38,308 bases of DNA, from NCBI GenBank assembly GCA_034436335.1, contig DAOTVO010000006.1, forward strand, positions 1 to 38,308, read 5' to 3'. Source of the stretch: UBA877 sp034436335 (lineage in GTDB: Bacteria > Chloroflexota > Anaerolineae > Anaerolineales > Villigracilaceae). Positions 1 to 7,258 of the stretch are shown here, one piece after another. Each line of letters begins with the position of its first letter. Positions within the stretch are counted from its first letter, which is position 1. Under the pieces are notes generated by a model. It was given only the letters and a program-made list of their open reading frames with translations, did no database searches and was not told where the DNA came from. The position numbers were made by a program, and so were the translations under genes.

Positions 1-101
1 ACCAAAATGTCCAGTAACTTGTGCCGTTTGGCGTTCCCAGTCCGGGGATCGCGCATCTTGCCAAAATGTGCTTCTATTTTGACCAGGCGGGGTGTCTCCA
101 T
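1..101 (-). CDS. ISAs1-family transposase, N-terminal fragment cut by window edge
   Basis: Reading the minus strand from an ATG at 101 gives 33 codons that run off the window start. The peptide starts METPRLVKIEAHFGKM and continues DPRTGNAKRHKLLDIL. This matches the N-terminal domain seen in ISAs1-type DDE transposases, which typically read HF..L.DPR....+RHKLLDIL. A good ribosome binding site (AGGAGA, 102-115 reversed) precedes the ATG. The catalytic DDE part lies outside the window, so it cannot be judged whether the element is intact. It was too short for ORF calling but the motif is distinctive. Confidence 0.8.
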   Translation of the reverse strand, partial: METPRLVKIEAHFGKMRDPRTGNAKRHKLLDIL

Positions 102-168
102 CGCTGCTCTCCTTTCTTCTGTGCAGCGATTCTCTCACATCTTTCCAAATGCGATTGCCCTAGGCATG
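1..168 (-). mobile_element. Left-edge ISAs1-like insertion sequence (end uncertain)
   Basis: The transposase fragment at 1-101 plus its leader (102 to about 160-168) form one end of an insertion sequence. The exact end is not proven. A plausible terminus on the minus strand is TAGGGCAATCGCATTTGG near 147-164, but the partner end is outside the window, so neither the inverted repeat nor a target duplication can be checked. From about 170 to 265 I see only the rimO promoter. Confidence 0.45.
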
Positions 169-228
169 TGAAGAAGAGGATGAGCATCTTTCTCGGCCAT
201 GTCACTTCCAAAAGTCCGCCGCAGTTAT

Positions 229-236
229 GTTACAAT
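229..236 (+). promoter_or_regulatory. Extended -10 promoter candidate for rimO
   Basis: TGTTACAAT forms an extended -10 (TG, one base, TACAAT) about 30 nt before the rimO ATG at 266. No convincing -35 lies 17 nt upstream, which extended -10 promoters can tolerate. No Shine-Dalgarno sequence is visible before the ATG. Prediction only. Confidence 0.4.
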
Positions 237-265
237 GCCAGCCACTCTAATTTTTTACCGTTGCT

Positions 266-1609
266 ATGTCCAAACTCACTTATCACCTAACTCCTCTCGG
301 CTGTGCAAAAAACAGCGTTGATTCCGACTCGATGGCGCAACTGTTGGAACGCGACGGTTACCGCCCCGTCAGGTCGGCGTACAAGGCAGACGTACTCATC
401 GTCAACACATGCGGTTTCATTGGCCCGGCGCGGCAGGAATCCTACGCCGTCCTGCGTTCACTGGCCGAAGCCAAACGCCCCGGACAGATTCTGATTGCGG
501 CAGGCTGTCTGACGCAGCGTTACGGCGAGGAAGTCGCCCGCCGCGTCCCCGGCGTGGATGGCATCCTCGGCACCCGCCGCTGGATGGATATTGTCGAACT
601 TGTCCACTCTCTGCGGCAAAGTCCGCATCCCCAGCCGCTCTACCATCTGCCGGAAACGCCCACCATCGGCACTGACGAGCGCGGGACCCTGCGCGCGGCG
701 CGCGGCGGGGTCGCCAGCGCGTATCTGAAGATTGCCGACGGCTGCCGCCGTCCCTGCACCTTCTGCGCCATCCCGCTCATCAAGGGGACGCTGGTCAGCC
801 GCCCGCCGGAGAGCGTTCTGGCCGACGCCCATGCCCTCGTCCAATCTGGAGTGCGCGAATTAAATCTGATTGCCCAGGATACCACCGATTACGGCCATGA
901 CCTGGGCATGAAAGACGGCCTTGTTGATCTCCTGAAACGTCTGACGGAGGAAATCCCGCCTGAGGCCGGCCTCGATTGGATTCGCATTCTGTATGCCTAC
1001 CCCGGCTATGTCACCGACCGGCTCATCGAATTGATGGCTTCCCGCCCGCAAATTCTCCCCTACCTGGATATTCCCCTTCAGCACGCCCATCCCGATACCC
1101 TACGGCGTATGCAGCGCCCGTCCAATGTGGATTGGGTGTACAAGACCATCGCCAAAATGCGCAGTCTTCTCCCCAATTTGGCTATCCGCACAACCTTCAT
1201 CGTCGGCTACCCCGGCGAGACAGAGGCAGAATTTCAAACGCTGCTCGATTTCGTGGAGGAGATGCGCTTCGACCGCGTGGGGACGTTCCCGTTTTCCTAC
1301 GAGGAGGGCACCCCTTCTGCCCCGCTTGGCGACCCAGTGCCAGCCGAGGTGAAAGAGGAGCGTTATCAGCGGCTGATGGAACTCCAGCAGAGCATCTCGC
1401 TGCAAATCAACCAGTCTTTCGTCGGCAAGACAATGGATGTGCTGGTCGAAGGCCGCGACAGGAACTTCCTAATAGGACGCTCCTACCGCGATGCGCCCGA
1501 AATTGATGGCTGGGTATTCATCGAGGGGCGCGCCGAAGTGGGACAAATCACACCGGTGCACATTACCGGTGCAATGGCTTACGACCTGACCGGCGTCCCG
1601 GCAAGATAA
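266..1609 (+). CDS. rimO: Ribosomal protein S12 methylthiotransferase RimO
   Basis: A radical-SAM methylthiotransferase of 447 residues, close to the usual RimO length (about 440). It is expected to add a methylthio group to the conserved aspartate of ribosomal protein uS12. The N-terminal MTTase domain has three cluster cysteines (Cys13 in PLGCAKN, Cys49 in VNTCGFI, Cys81 in AAGCLTQ). The radical-SAM cluster is CRRPCTFC at Cys160, Cys164 and Cys167. A C-terminal TRAM-like segment follows (FVGKTMDVLVEG onward). PLGCAKNSVDS and IAQDTTDYGHD favour RimO over the tRNA enzyme MiaB. The ATG has little Shine-Dalgarno signal; the extended -10 at 229-236 fits this start. The gene is flanked by an IS end and by repeat copy R1. 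Confidence 0.95.
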   Translation: MSKLTYHLTPLGCAKNSVDSDSMAQLLERDGYRPVRSAYKADVLIVNTCGFIGPARQESYAVLRSLAEAKRPGQILIAAGCLTQRYGEEVARRVPGVDGILGTRRWMDIVELVHSLRQSPHPQPLYHLPETPTIGTDERGTLRAARGGVASAYLKIADGCRRPCTFCAIPLIKGTLVSRPPESVLADAHALVQSGVRELNLIAQDTTDYGHDLGMKDGLVDLLKRLTEEIPPEAGLDWIRILYAYPGYVTDRLIELMASRPQILPYLDIPLQHAHPDTLRRMQRPSNVDWVYKTIAKMRSLLPNLAIRTTFIVGYPGETEAEFQTLLDFVEEMRFDRVGTFPFSYEEGTPSAPLGDPVPAEVKEERYQRLMELQQSISLQINQSFVGKTMDVLVEGRDRNFLIGRSYRDAPEIDGWVFIEGRAEVGQITPVHITGAMAYDLTGVPAR

Positions 1610-1623
1610 ATCTTTGCCGATTT

Positions 1624-1782
1624 GTAACTGCCTCCCCTGGGCTCGGAAATCATCCGCAGAGGTCGCAGATGGGGAGAAAATCGGCGACATCGTCCCCACA
1701 GGGTAACTCTGCGCAATCTGCGGATAAAGTGAGCGTCTTTTGCTGCGATTAACGAGTTCGGTCTCATTGGGTAGGCGGTTAC
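1624..1782 (+). repeat. Dispersed MITE-like repeat A, copy R1
   Basis: 159 bp, starting GTAACTGCCTCCCC and ending GGGTAGGCGGTTAC, so the ends are imperfect inverted repeats. An inner inverted repeat joins ATCCGCAG near 1669 to CTGCGGATAA near 1722. The core GTCTTTTGCTGCGATTAA is shared with the other four copies. It lies between rimO and the convergent membrane-protein gene and contains no gene. Confidence 0.85.
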
Positions 1783-1795
1783 GCCGATTTTCCAG

Positions 1796-1830
1796 AAAAA
1801 ACACAGGACGGCTCAACTGCCGTCCTGTGT
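1796..1830 (-). terminator. Intrinsic terminator of the CPBP gene, stop codon in the loop
   Basis: A perfect 12-bp stem (ACACAGGACGGC at 1801-1812 with GCCGTCCTGTGT at 1819-1830) and a 6-nt loop. On the minus strand it is followed by five T residues (1800-1796). The TGA stop of the minus-strand protease gene (1815-1813) lies in the loop, so the last codons of the gene form half the terminator stem. Confidence 0.8.
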
Positions 1831-2799
1831 TTCTTCTACAAGGAGGGTTTCTGTTGGGGGCACAATCTGTTCGGCGCGGAAGGAGCGCCAAAAGGCGAGG
1901 ACGAAGAGGAGAATGCCCGCCAGCAAAGCCAGCGTGGAATACTCGACATCCAGTTCCATGACAGTGAACATGGAGGGAGTCGGCATCACCGTGATGACTG
2001 TATTGGCAAATAGAGCGGTGAACAGGTTGTTGGCGGCATGGACGCCGAGGGCCAGTTCCAGCCGCCCGTCGCGCAGGGTGATATAGGCCAGCATCGCCCC
2101 CATGGCAAAGTAATTCAACCCCATCATCCAGTAGTTTAATTTGGCTTCCGGGTTGAGCAGGTGGGGCAGCATGAAAAGAAAGCCGGAGAGAAACGTTAGA
2201 ATCCAGATATTGCGGATACGCAAACCAAAGCCTTGCAAAAGATAGGCACGGAAAAACAATTCTTCGGCGGAGGCCTGGATGGGGATCATGACCAGGGCCA
2301 GGAAAAGGAACGGGAGAAAGGTGCGCAGGTCGAGGGTCCAGACGTAGCGGCCGGGGTAGAGCAGCGCCTCCACGACTCCAATCAGGGTCACCAGAACGAA
2401 CCAGAGGCCAAATCCCTGCCAGAGACGTTTCCAATCCAGAGATGCGGCGGGGGTAATGAGGGTCAGGAAGCGCCGTCCATGGATGAAACGCACGGCGAGG
2501 AAAATGCCAAGCAGGAACGTCCACGAGGCGAGCATCAAAGCAGCAAAGGTAACAATGGCAGGGACATTCTCGAAAGCAGCGTTCGGCGTCAGGAAGGTAG
2601 AGGGATCGCCGTCGAACTCCACCCAGAAAAGCAGCAGGACGGTGGGAATGACGCCTACAATTTGCCAGGAGAAGAGAATGACCAGCACCGCCAGCAGATA
2701 ACGCCACCACTGGTTTTTGCCAAGATGGGCAAGGTCAAGATAAGTGTTCACGAGCCTCCCAATAAAAAGTCTCCCGGCGGAACCGGGAGGATATGTCAT
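1813..2799 (-). CDS. CPBP-family intramembrane glutamic protease-like membrane protein
   Basis: A 328-residue polytopic membrane protein with about eight hydrophobic segments. It carries the three CPBP (Abi/Rce1-type) motifs: AEELFFRAYLL (EExxxR, the catalytic Glu pair and Arg), FMLPHLL (FxxxH) and HAANNLF (HxxxN). Family members cleave or process membrane-associated peptides and isoprenylated proteins; the substrate here is unknown. Its ATG overlaps the stop of the upstream TPR gene by 4 nt (ATGA), so the two are translationally coupled. It ends in an intrinsic terminator next to repeat R1. Family assignment is firm; the role is not. Confidence 0.88.
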   Translation of the reverse strand: MTYPPGSAGRLFIGRLVNTYLDLAHLGKNQWWRYLLAVLVILFSWQIVGVIPTVLLLFWVEFDGDPSTFLTPNAAFENVPAIVTFAALMLASWTFLLGIFLAVRFIHGRRFLTLITPAASLDWKRLWQGFGLWFVLVTLIGVVEALLYPGRYVWTLDLRTFLPFLFLALVMIPIQASAEELFFRAYLLQGFGLRIRNIWILTFLSGFLFMLPHLLNPEAKLNYWMMGLNYFAMGAMLAYITLRDGRLELALGVHAANNLFTALFANTVITVMPTPSMFTVMELDVEYSTLALLAGILLFVLAFWRSFRAEQIVPPTETLLVEETQDGS

Positions 2800-3884
2800 G
2801 GCGTAGGCGTGTCGGTCGGGGTAGGCGTCTCGGTCGGCGCGCCTTCCGGCGTAGGGGCTTCACTTCCGCCCCCGTCATCACCACCGCCATCACATTGAAC
2901 GGCTATTTCCGTCGCCGTAGGATAGTATGCCTCGTTTTTCTGGCTTGGAACGGTGAAGGCCAGGTTGAATTGCTCTTCTGCACCGCAATTATCCCCGGCG
3001 GCCAGAAGTTGTTCGGCGTATTTGATGGTGGCAAAGCGCCAGCGCTCGGTCGCCGTCATGCAGGAGGAGTCCATCAGGTCGGGGTAACCGGCCATCACCT
3101 GGGCAAAGAACTCCTGCGCTTTGACCCAGTCCTGGTCCCAGTAACTGGCGCCGATGAGATACAGGCGGGCGTAGGTGCGCAGGCTCTGGGCAAGTACATC
3201 CAGCGTGCCAAAGCGCTCGGCGCGGGTCATGTCGTAAATGCCGCCTTCGAGATTGATATCCCGGCAACTTTTGCCGTTGGTCAGCACAATCTTGTACACG
3301 CCGCGCATGCGCAGGGTCAGGTAATAGAGACCGTCCACTTCAGCCGTTTTATAGTCGGGAGCAATTTTGCGCAAATTGTCCAGGTTCGCCAGGGCGGCGT
3401 CCCAGTCACGGTTCATCAGCGCCGTGCGGACGCTTTCGTAGATGGCTTCTGCCCCGCGCAGGTCGGGCGTGGCAGTGAGGGCGGGCGTATCCGAAGCCTT
3501 CGGGGTGGGCGAAAGTTGCATCCGAAGGAGGAGTTCGGTGTAGGCTTCCATCACGCCGGGGAAAGCCGGGTCTTTCTGGATAATGTACTCGAAATGCTGG
3601 CGGGCAAGGTCGTATTGACCCGCATTCATTTTTTGGATGCCGAGTTCGAGTTGTTCCTGCAAGTGGACCGCCACATGGGTAGACTGAGCGTCATAGCGCT
3701 GTCCCAGCCCGAACCCGTAGCCTGCCAGCGCCCCGATAAGAAGCACCAGCGCAACAGCCAGAAACATCATCCAGCGCGGGAACTTTCCTTCGGCCGGGCG
3801 GGGATGGGTATCCCGTTTCGCGGCCGAGGGATGGGTCTCTTCGACAGAGGTAGGTTGTGTATCATGAAGTTCGTTTTCAGACAT
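2796..3884 (-). CDS. Membrane-anchored TPR-like protein with Thr/Pro tail
   Basis: A 362-residue protein with a charged N-terminal cytoplasmic stretch (about 1-37) and one transmembrane segment at about 38-60 (WMMFLAVALVLLIGALAGYG). The extracytoplasmic part is helical and TPR-like, including GIQKMNAGQYDLARQHFEYI followed by DPAFPG. A TPTPKASDTPALTATP linker splits the helices and the C-terminus is a Thr/Pro-rich tail. It probably acts as a scaffold or partner for the CPBP protein encoded 4 nt downstream. A TATAAT on the minus strand (3897-3892) lies 7 nt from the ATG, so the transcript may be leaderless. No enzymatic motif seen. Confidence 0.75.
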   Translation of the reverse strand: MSENELHDTQPTSVEETHPSAAKRDTHPRPAEGKFPRWMMFLAVALVLLIGALAGYGFGLGQRYDAQSTHVAVHLQEQLELGIQKMNAGQYDLARQHFEYIIQKDPAFPGVMEAYTELLLRMQLSPTPKASDTPALTATPDLRGAEAIYESVRTALMNRDWDAALANLDNLRKIAPDYKTAEVDGLYYLTLRMRGVYKIVLTNGKSCRDINLEGGIYDMTRAERFGTLDVLAQSLRTYARLYLIGASYWDQDWVKAQEFFAQVMAGYPDLMDSSCMTATERWRFATIKYAEQLLAAGDNCGAEEQFNLAFTVPSQKNEAYYPTATEIAVQCDGGGDDGGGSEAPTPEGAPTETPTPTDTPTP

Positions 3885-3891
3885 GGGCGCG

Positions 3892-3897
3892 ATTATA
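3892..3897 (-). promoter_or_regulatory. -10 box immediately before the TPR gene (possible leaderless mRNA)
   Basis: The minus strand reads TATAAT then CGCGCCC then ATG (3884). Transcription would start at or within one or two bases of the start codon, and there is no room for a Shine-Dalgarno. The -35 is poor. Upstream, AACGTT occurs twice (3917-3935). Confidence 0.4.
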
Positions 3898-3948
3898 CTC
3901 TAATCTCGAAGGCGCGTTGGAACGTTAGAACGTTGGGAGTGGTTATTT

Positions 3949-4229
3949 TTGTGGGCCATAATCGTTTCACCGCAGAGAACACGGAGTTCACAGAGAAAAA
4001 AAAAGTAACTGCCTACCCTGGTCTCGAAAATCATCCGCAGATGACGCAGATTAGGAAAAATCAGCGAGATCGTACCCACAGGGGAAATCTGCGCAACCTG
4101 CGGATCAAGTGAGCGTCTTTTGCTGCGATTAACCCTCCCGGTCTCATTGGGTAGGCGGTTATGAAAAAAGCAGAAAAAATTCCGTGTTCTCTGTGCGCTC
4201 CGTGGTAAAACTGTGGGGCTGGCCCACAA
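3949..4229. repeat. Palindromic element B, interrupted by repeat A copy R2
   Basis: The outer ends are perfect 10-bp inverted repeats, TTGTGGGCCA (3949-3958) and TGGCCCACAA (4220-4229). Inside them TTTCACCGCAGAGAACACGG (3965-3984) pairs imperfectly with the complement of 4180-4210, a sequence containing CCGTGTTCTCTGTG. The centre is replaced by repeat A copy R2 (4005-4161). Without R2 the element would be about 124 bp. It fills most of the gap between the TPR and LysM genes; no coding signal seen. Confidence 0.65.
4005..4161 (+). repeat. Dispersed MITE-like repeat A, copy R2
   Basis: Begins GTAACTGCCTACCCTGG and ends GGGTAGGCGGTTA, with the shared inner motifs (ATCCGCAGATGACGCAGATT, GTCTTTTGCTGCGATTAA). 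It sits inside element B, flanked by A-rich tracts on both sides (3996-4004 and 4164-4178). Confidence 0.85.
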
Positions 4230-4336
4230 TGTTGATCACTTCCCATCTTTTCAGTACTCGCAAAATCATTAGAATTCAGGTAGAATGATAGAAAAGCGGC
4301 AGGATGTTTCCCCTTCGCCTGCCGGGAAAGAGGACT

Positions 4337-5029
4337 ATGACAATCAAAGACACCATTGACTCCTACCGCAAGCGCCGCAAACAGATGATGCCCGTCATCA
4401 TCGGCGCCATCGCCGTTCTGCTGGTGTTGGTAGGCATCATTATTCTGGTGGTCTCGCTAAGCAGCGGCAGCAAAATCACTCTCTTTGCCACCAAGACGCC
4501 CACTCCAACCATCACACCATCGCCGACCAACACGGCGACTCCCACCTACACGCCGACCATCACCGAGACACCCACCATTACCCCCACGGCGACGGCCTCG
4601 GCTCCCTACCCCTACGTGGTTCAGGAAGGCGATAGTCTGTTTACCATCGTTCAAAAACAAGGGCTTGGCGACAATGGATTGGTGCTGATTTACCTGCTCA
4701 ATCCAAATATTGACCCGCTGACCGGGAACATTTTCGTCGGTCAGACCATCCTCCTGCCGCCGCCGAACTTCCCCTTCCCCACCGCCACCCCCCTCCCCAC
4801 CGGTTTGGCCAAGGGAGCGCGCATCTCCTACTTCGTGATGCCGGGAGACAGCCTGGGCGCGATTGCCGCCAAATTCAACAGCACAGTCGCCGCTATTGTC
4901 CAGGCCAACCCCACGCTGTTGAAGAACGGTGAAAATTCGGTCATCTACCCCGGCTGGACGCTTCTGGTACCTGTCAACGTCGTTACACCCGTCCCGACCG
5001 CTACTCCCACGGCTACGCCAACCCCCTGA
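4337..5029 (+). CDS. Membrane-anchored LysM cell-wall-binding protein
   Basis: A 230-residue protein in the order: basic cytoplasmic tail (DTIDSYRKRRKQM), one transmembrane segment (about 19-43), a Thr/Pro-rich spacer of about 40 residues, LysM domain 1 (YVVQEGDSLFTIVQKQ to VGQTILLP), a Pro/Thr linker, LysM domain 2 (SYFVMPGDSLGAIAAKF to YPGWTLLVP), and a short TPT tail. LysM domains bind N-acetylglucosamine-containing glycans such as peptidoglycan, so this is probably a wall-tethering protein. I chose the ATG at 4337 because GAAAGAGG lies 4 nt before it; an upstream ATG at 4304 is possible. It is followed by an intrinsic terminator and then the coaE promoter, so it is a single-gene unit. Confidence 0.85.
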   Translation: MTIKDTIDSYRKRRKQMMPVIIGAIAVLLVLVGIIILVVSLSSGSKITLFATKTPTPTITPSPTNTATPTYTPTITETPTITPTATASAPYPYVVQEGDSLFTIVQKQGLGDNGLVLIYLLNPNIDPLTGNIFVGQTILLPPPNFPFPTATPLPTGLAKGARISYFVMPGDSLGAIAAKFNSTVAAIVQANPTLLKNGENSVIYPGWTLLVPVNVVTPVPTATPTATPTP

Positions 5030-5048
5030 AAATCAGCAGCCTTACCCC

Positions 5049-5079
5049 ATCCCGGTTTCTCAGGAAGCCGGGATTTTTG
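5049..5079 (+). terminator. Intrinsic terminator after the LysM gene
   Basis: ATCCCGG (5049-5055) pairs with CCGGGAT (5068-5074), extended by TTTC/GGAA pairs around a short loop, and is followed by TTTTTG. It ends the LysM transcript before the coaE promoter. Confidence 0.8.
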
Positions 5080-5091
5080 TTTCGATTTCCT

Positions 5092-5120
5092 TTGACATTC
5101 TGACACCATGCGGCTAAAAT
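5092..5120 (+). promoter_or_regulatory. Sigma-70-type promoter of the coaE-cdaA-ybbR-der operon
   Basis: TTGACA (5092-5097), a 17-nt spacer and TAAAAT (5115-5120). The predicted start of transcription near 5127 lies downstream of the ATG at 5119, which rules that codon out and points to the GTG at 5155 for coaE. Confidence 0.75.
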
Positions 5121-5154
5121 GAAAGTTAATATTCTCACTTTTGTCGAGGGAACT

Positions 5155-6285
5155 GTGAGCAATTGGCCTGGAAAATACGTCATTGGTCTGACTGGCAATA
5201 TTGCCACCGGCAAAAGCGTTGTGCGCCGCATGCTCGAACACCTGGGCGCTTACACGATTGATGCAGATGTACTTGGACACCGCGCCATTGCTAAAGGGGC
5301 GCCCGGCTATGCGCCTGTAGTGGAAGCGTTTGGCAAATTCATTCTCGACCCGCAGGGCGAAATTGACCGCGCCGAACTGGGGCGCATCGTCTTCAGCGAC
5401 CCCGAAGCGCTGGCTCAACTCGAAAAAATCGTTCATCCCCTGGTCGAACACGCCATTGACCTGATGATACAGCGCGCCAGCCAGCGCGTAATTGTGATCG
5501 AAGCCATCAAATTGCTGGAAGGCAAACTCGTCAGCGCCTGCGACACCATTTGGGTAACCTACGCTCCCGAAACGCTCCAGAAAGAACGCCTGATGCAAAA
5601 ACGCGGCATGAGCGAGGCAGAAGCGCTGCAGCGCATCCACGCCCAGCCGCCGCAGGAATTAAAAACTGCCGCTGCGAGCGTCATCATCCACAACATCGGC
5701 TCTTTCGAGGACACTTGGAAGCAGGTCGTCGCCGCCTGGAAGACCATCTCGCCAATCACCGATACCATGCCGGTAATGAAAAAAGTAGAGCCGGGTGAGT
5801 TGACCGTCCAGCGCGGCCGGCCGCGTGACTCGGCAAATATCGCCGCCCTGATTACCCGTCTGAGCGGGGGCGCCAAACCGATGACCGAAGCCGACATCAT
5901 GGCCGCTTTTGGCGAAAAGGCATTCCTCCTGCTCATGGCCGACAAGAAAATGGTCGGGCTAGCAGGCTGGCAGGTGGAAAACCTCGTCGCCCGCACGGTG
6001 GACCTCTACCTCGACCCGTCTGTTCCTCCTCTGCAAGCCCTCAAAACGCTGGTCAACGAAGTGGAACGCGCCTCACAGGAACTGCAATGCGAGGCCTCTC
6101 TCATCTTCCTGCCGCCGCAAATGGCCAGCCAGGAAGCGCTCTGGAAAGAACTCGGCTATACGCGCCGCACGCCCCAATCCTTGAACGTTCAGGCCTGGCA
6201 GGAAGCTGCTCTCGAATCGCAGCCGCCGAATACCATCATGCTCTTCAAACAACTGCGCCAGGACCGCGTTCTGCGCCCGATTTAA
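5155..6285 (+). CDS. coaE: Dephospho-CoA kinase fused to a C-terminal GNAT-like domain
   Basis: A 376-residue protein, about 175 residues longer than ordinary CoaE. Residues 1 to about 200 are dephospho-CoA kinase, which phosphorylates the ribose 3'-OH of dephospho-CoA in the last step of CoA synthesis: P-loop GLTGNIATGKS, DADVLGH, and VIVIEAIKLLE. Residues from about 215 (ELTVQRGRPRDSANIAAL onward) resemble a GNAT acetyltransferase fold, with FLLLMADKKMVGLAGWQV as central strands, but no clear acetyl-CoA Q/RxxGxG/A loop is visible. Start: GTG at 5155 with GAGGG 4 nt upstream, downstream of the promoter at 5092-5120. It heads an operon with cdaA. The kinase call is firm; the tail may bind rather than acetylate. 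Confidence 0.88.
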   Translation: MSNWPGKYVIGLTGNIATGKSVVRRMLEHLGAYTIDADVLGHRAIAKGAPGYAPVVEAFGKFILDPQGEIDRAELGRIVFSDPEALAQLEKIVHPLVEHAIDLMIQRASQRVIVIEAIKLLEGKLVSACDTIWVTYAPETLQKERLMQKRGMSEAEALQRIHAQPPQELKTAAASVIIHNIGSFEDTWKQVVAAWKTISPITDTMPVMKKVEPGELTVQRGRPRDSANIAALITRLSGGAKPMTEADIMAAFGEKAFLLLMADKKMVGLAGWQVENLVARTVDLYLDPSVPPLQALKTLVNEVERASQELQCEASLIFLPPQMASQEALWKELGYTRRTPQSLNVQAWQEAALESQPPNTIMLFKQLRQDRVLRPI

Positions 6286-6306
6286 CGAACAGGCAAGCCA
6301 CGGCAA

Positions 6307-6388
6307 CAAGGTAATCAGGCCGCCGACCAAAGGGATAGACGGGCTTCCTGCTCCCCGATACTGAGCCCCTGATTGCCTTGATTTATTT
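6307..6388 (+). promoter_or_regulatory. Stem-loop followed by T-rich tract before cdaA
   Basis: CAAGGTAATCAGG (6307-6319) pairs with CCTGATTGCCTTG (6368-6380) over 13 positions with one G-T pair, enclosing 48 nt, then ATTTATTTTT and the cdaA ATG. It could be an attenuator, a leaky terminator or a structured leader. It does not match any riboswitch class I can recognise by eye. Confidence 0.4.
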
Positions 6389-6390
6389 TT

Positions 6391-7257
6391 ATGAACGAAC
6401 TTCTCAGCGACCTCCTGTTCATTTTTCAGCGCCTTGACTGGCTGGGGGTGGTAGACATCCTGCTGGTCACGCTGATTTTCTTTAGCCTGCTGTACCTTGT
6501 CCGAGATACCCAGGCCATGATTCTCCTGCGCGGCATCATCCTGATTATCATCCTGGTCGCCTTGCTCACCAGCCTAGTGGATTTGCCGGCCTTCTCCTGG
6601 CTGCTGCGAACCGCCCTGCCAGCGCTGGTCTTTGCCATTCCGGTCATCTTCGCCCCTGAAATCCGCCGCGCCCTCGAGCGAATCGGCCGCGCCGGCACCT
6701 TCATGCGCGCCTCGACCAAAAATATCAGCGAAGATATTCAACAAACCCTGCGCGCTGTCGTCACCGCGGCTGCCCGCCTTTCCGCCCGCCAGCACGGCGC
6801 GCTGATTATCCTCCAGCGCTTTGACCCCTTGGATGAATACTTGCGCACGGGGGTCCTCATGCAAGCCGCTGTAACGCCTGAATTACTGATGCAAATCTTC
6901 TACCCCAACACCCCCCTGCATGACGGAGCAGTCATCATCGTCAACAACAAAATCGCCGCCGCCGCCTGCGTCATGCCGCTCTCCGCCAGTGGCATCCTAG
7001 CGCGTTCCCCCGAACGCAAAATGGGTCTCCGCCATCGCGCCGCTCTGGGTATCTCCGAGGCCAGCGACGCCATTGCCGTGGTCGTCTCCGAAGAGACCGG
7101 CGGCATCTCGATTGCCCACGCCGGACGCATCATCCGCCGCCTCGACCCCGAACGCCTCGAGAACATCCTCACCGCTTTCTACAGTCCCGCCCAGGCCCGC
7201 AAAGAAAACTTCTTCCAGCGGCACTTCCCCTATCTCTTCCCCAAGAAGGACGATTGA
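6391..7257 (+). CDS. cdaA: Membrane diadenylate cyclase CdaA (c-di-AMP synthase)
   Basis: A 288-residue protein with three N-terminal transmembrane segments (about 18-38, 42-63, 70-88) and a cytoplasmic DAC domain (about 95-265). The active-site motifs are intact: PLHDGAVII (DGA at 178-180) and GLRHRAALGISE (RHR at 214-216), followed by SDAIAVVVSEETG. It condenses two ATP into c-di-AMP, which controls potassium and osmolyte transport and wall homeostasis in other phyla. It is 1 nt from the ybbR start, the usual cdaA-cdaR pairing; the next gene here is der, not glmM. No clear Shine-Dalgarno; the ATG directly follows the T-rich end of the upstream stem-loop. Confidence 0.95.
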   Translation: MNELLSDLLFIFQRLDWLGVVDILLVTLIFFSLLYLVRDTQAMILLRGIILIIILVALLTSLVDLPAFSWLLRTALPALVFAIPVIFAPEIRRALERIGRAGTFMRASTKNISEDIQQTLRAVVTAAARLSARQHGALIILQRFDPLDEYLRTGVLMQAAVTPELLMQIFYPNTPLHDGAVIIVNNKIAAAACVMPLSASGILARSPERKMGLRHRAALGISEASDAIAVVVSEETGGISIAHAGRIIRRLDPERLENILTAFYSPAQARKENFFQRHFPYLFPKKDD

Positions 7258-7258
7258 C

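Noticed and set aside
3915..3935. AACGTT-A-GAACGTT upstream of the TPR gene as another LexA-like operator
   Set aside because: The halves are direct repeats of AACGTT, not the GAAC-N4-GTTC palindrome seen at 26826.
2793..4112. Long plus-strand open frame opposite the TPR gene, and similar long frames opposite the M16, GNAT-like and kinase genes (23988-25349, 27150-28319, 28971-30260)
   Set aside because: They are antisense shadows of well-supported GC-rich genes with family motifs; their translations are low in recognisable structure and have no good ribosome binding sites.
5119..5154. ATG at 5119 as coaE start
   Set aside because: It overlaps the -10 box of a strong promoter, so it would not be in the mRNA; the GTG at 5155 has a good ribosome binding site.
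6307..6388. Stem-loop before cdaA as a ydaO-type c-di-AMP riboswitch
   Set aside because: I could not match the conserved ydaO core or pseudoknot by eye; kept only as an unspecified stem-loop.
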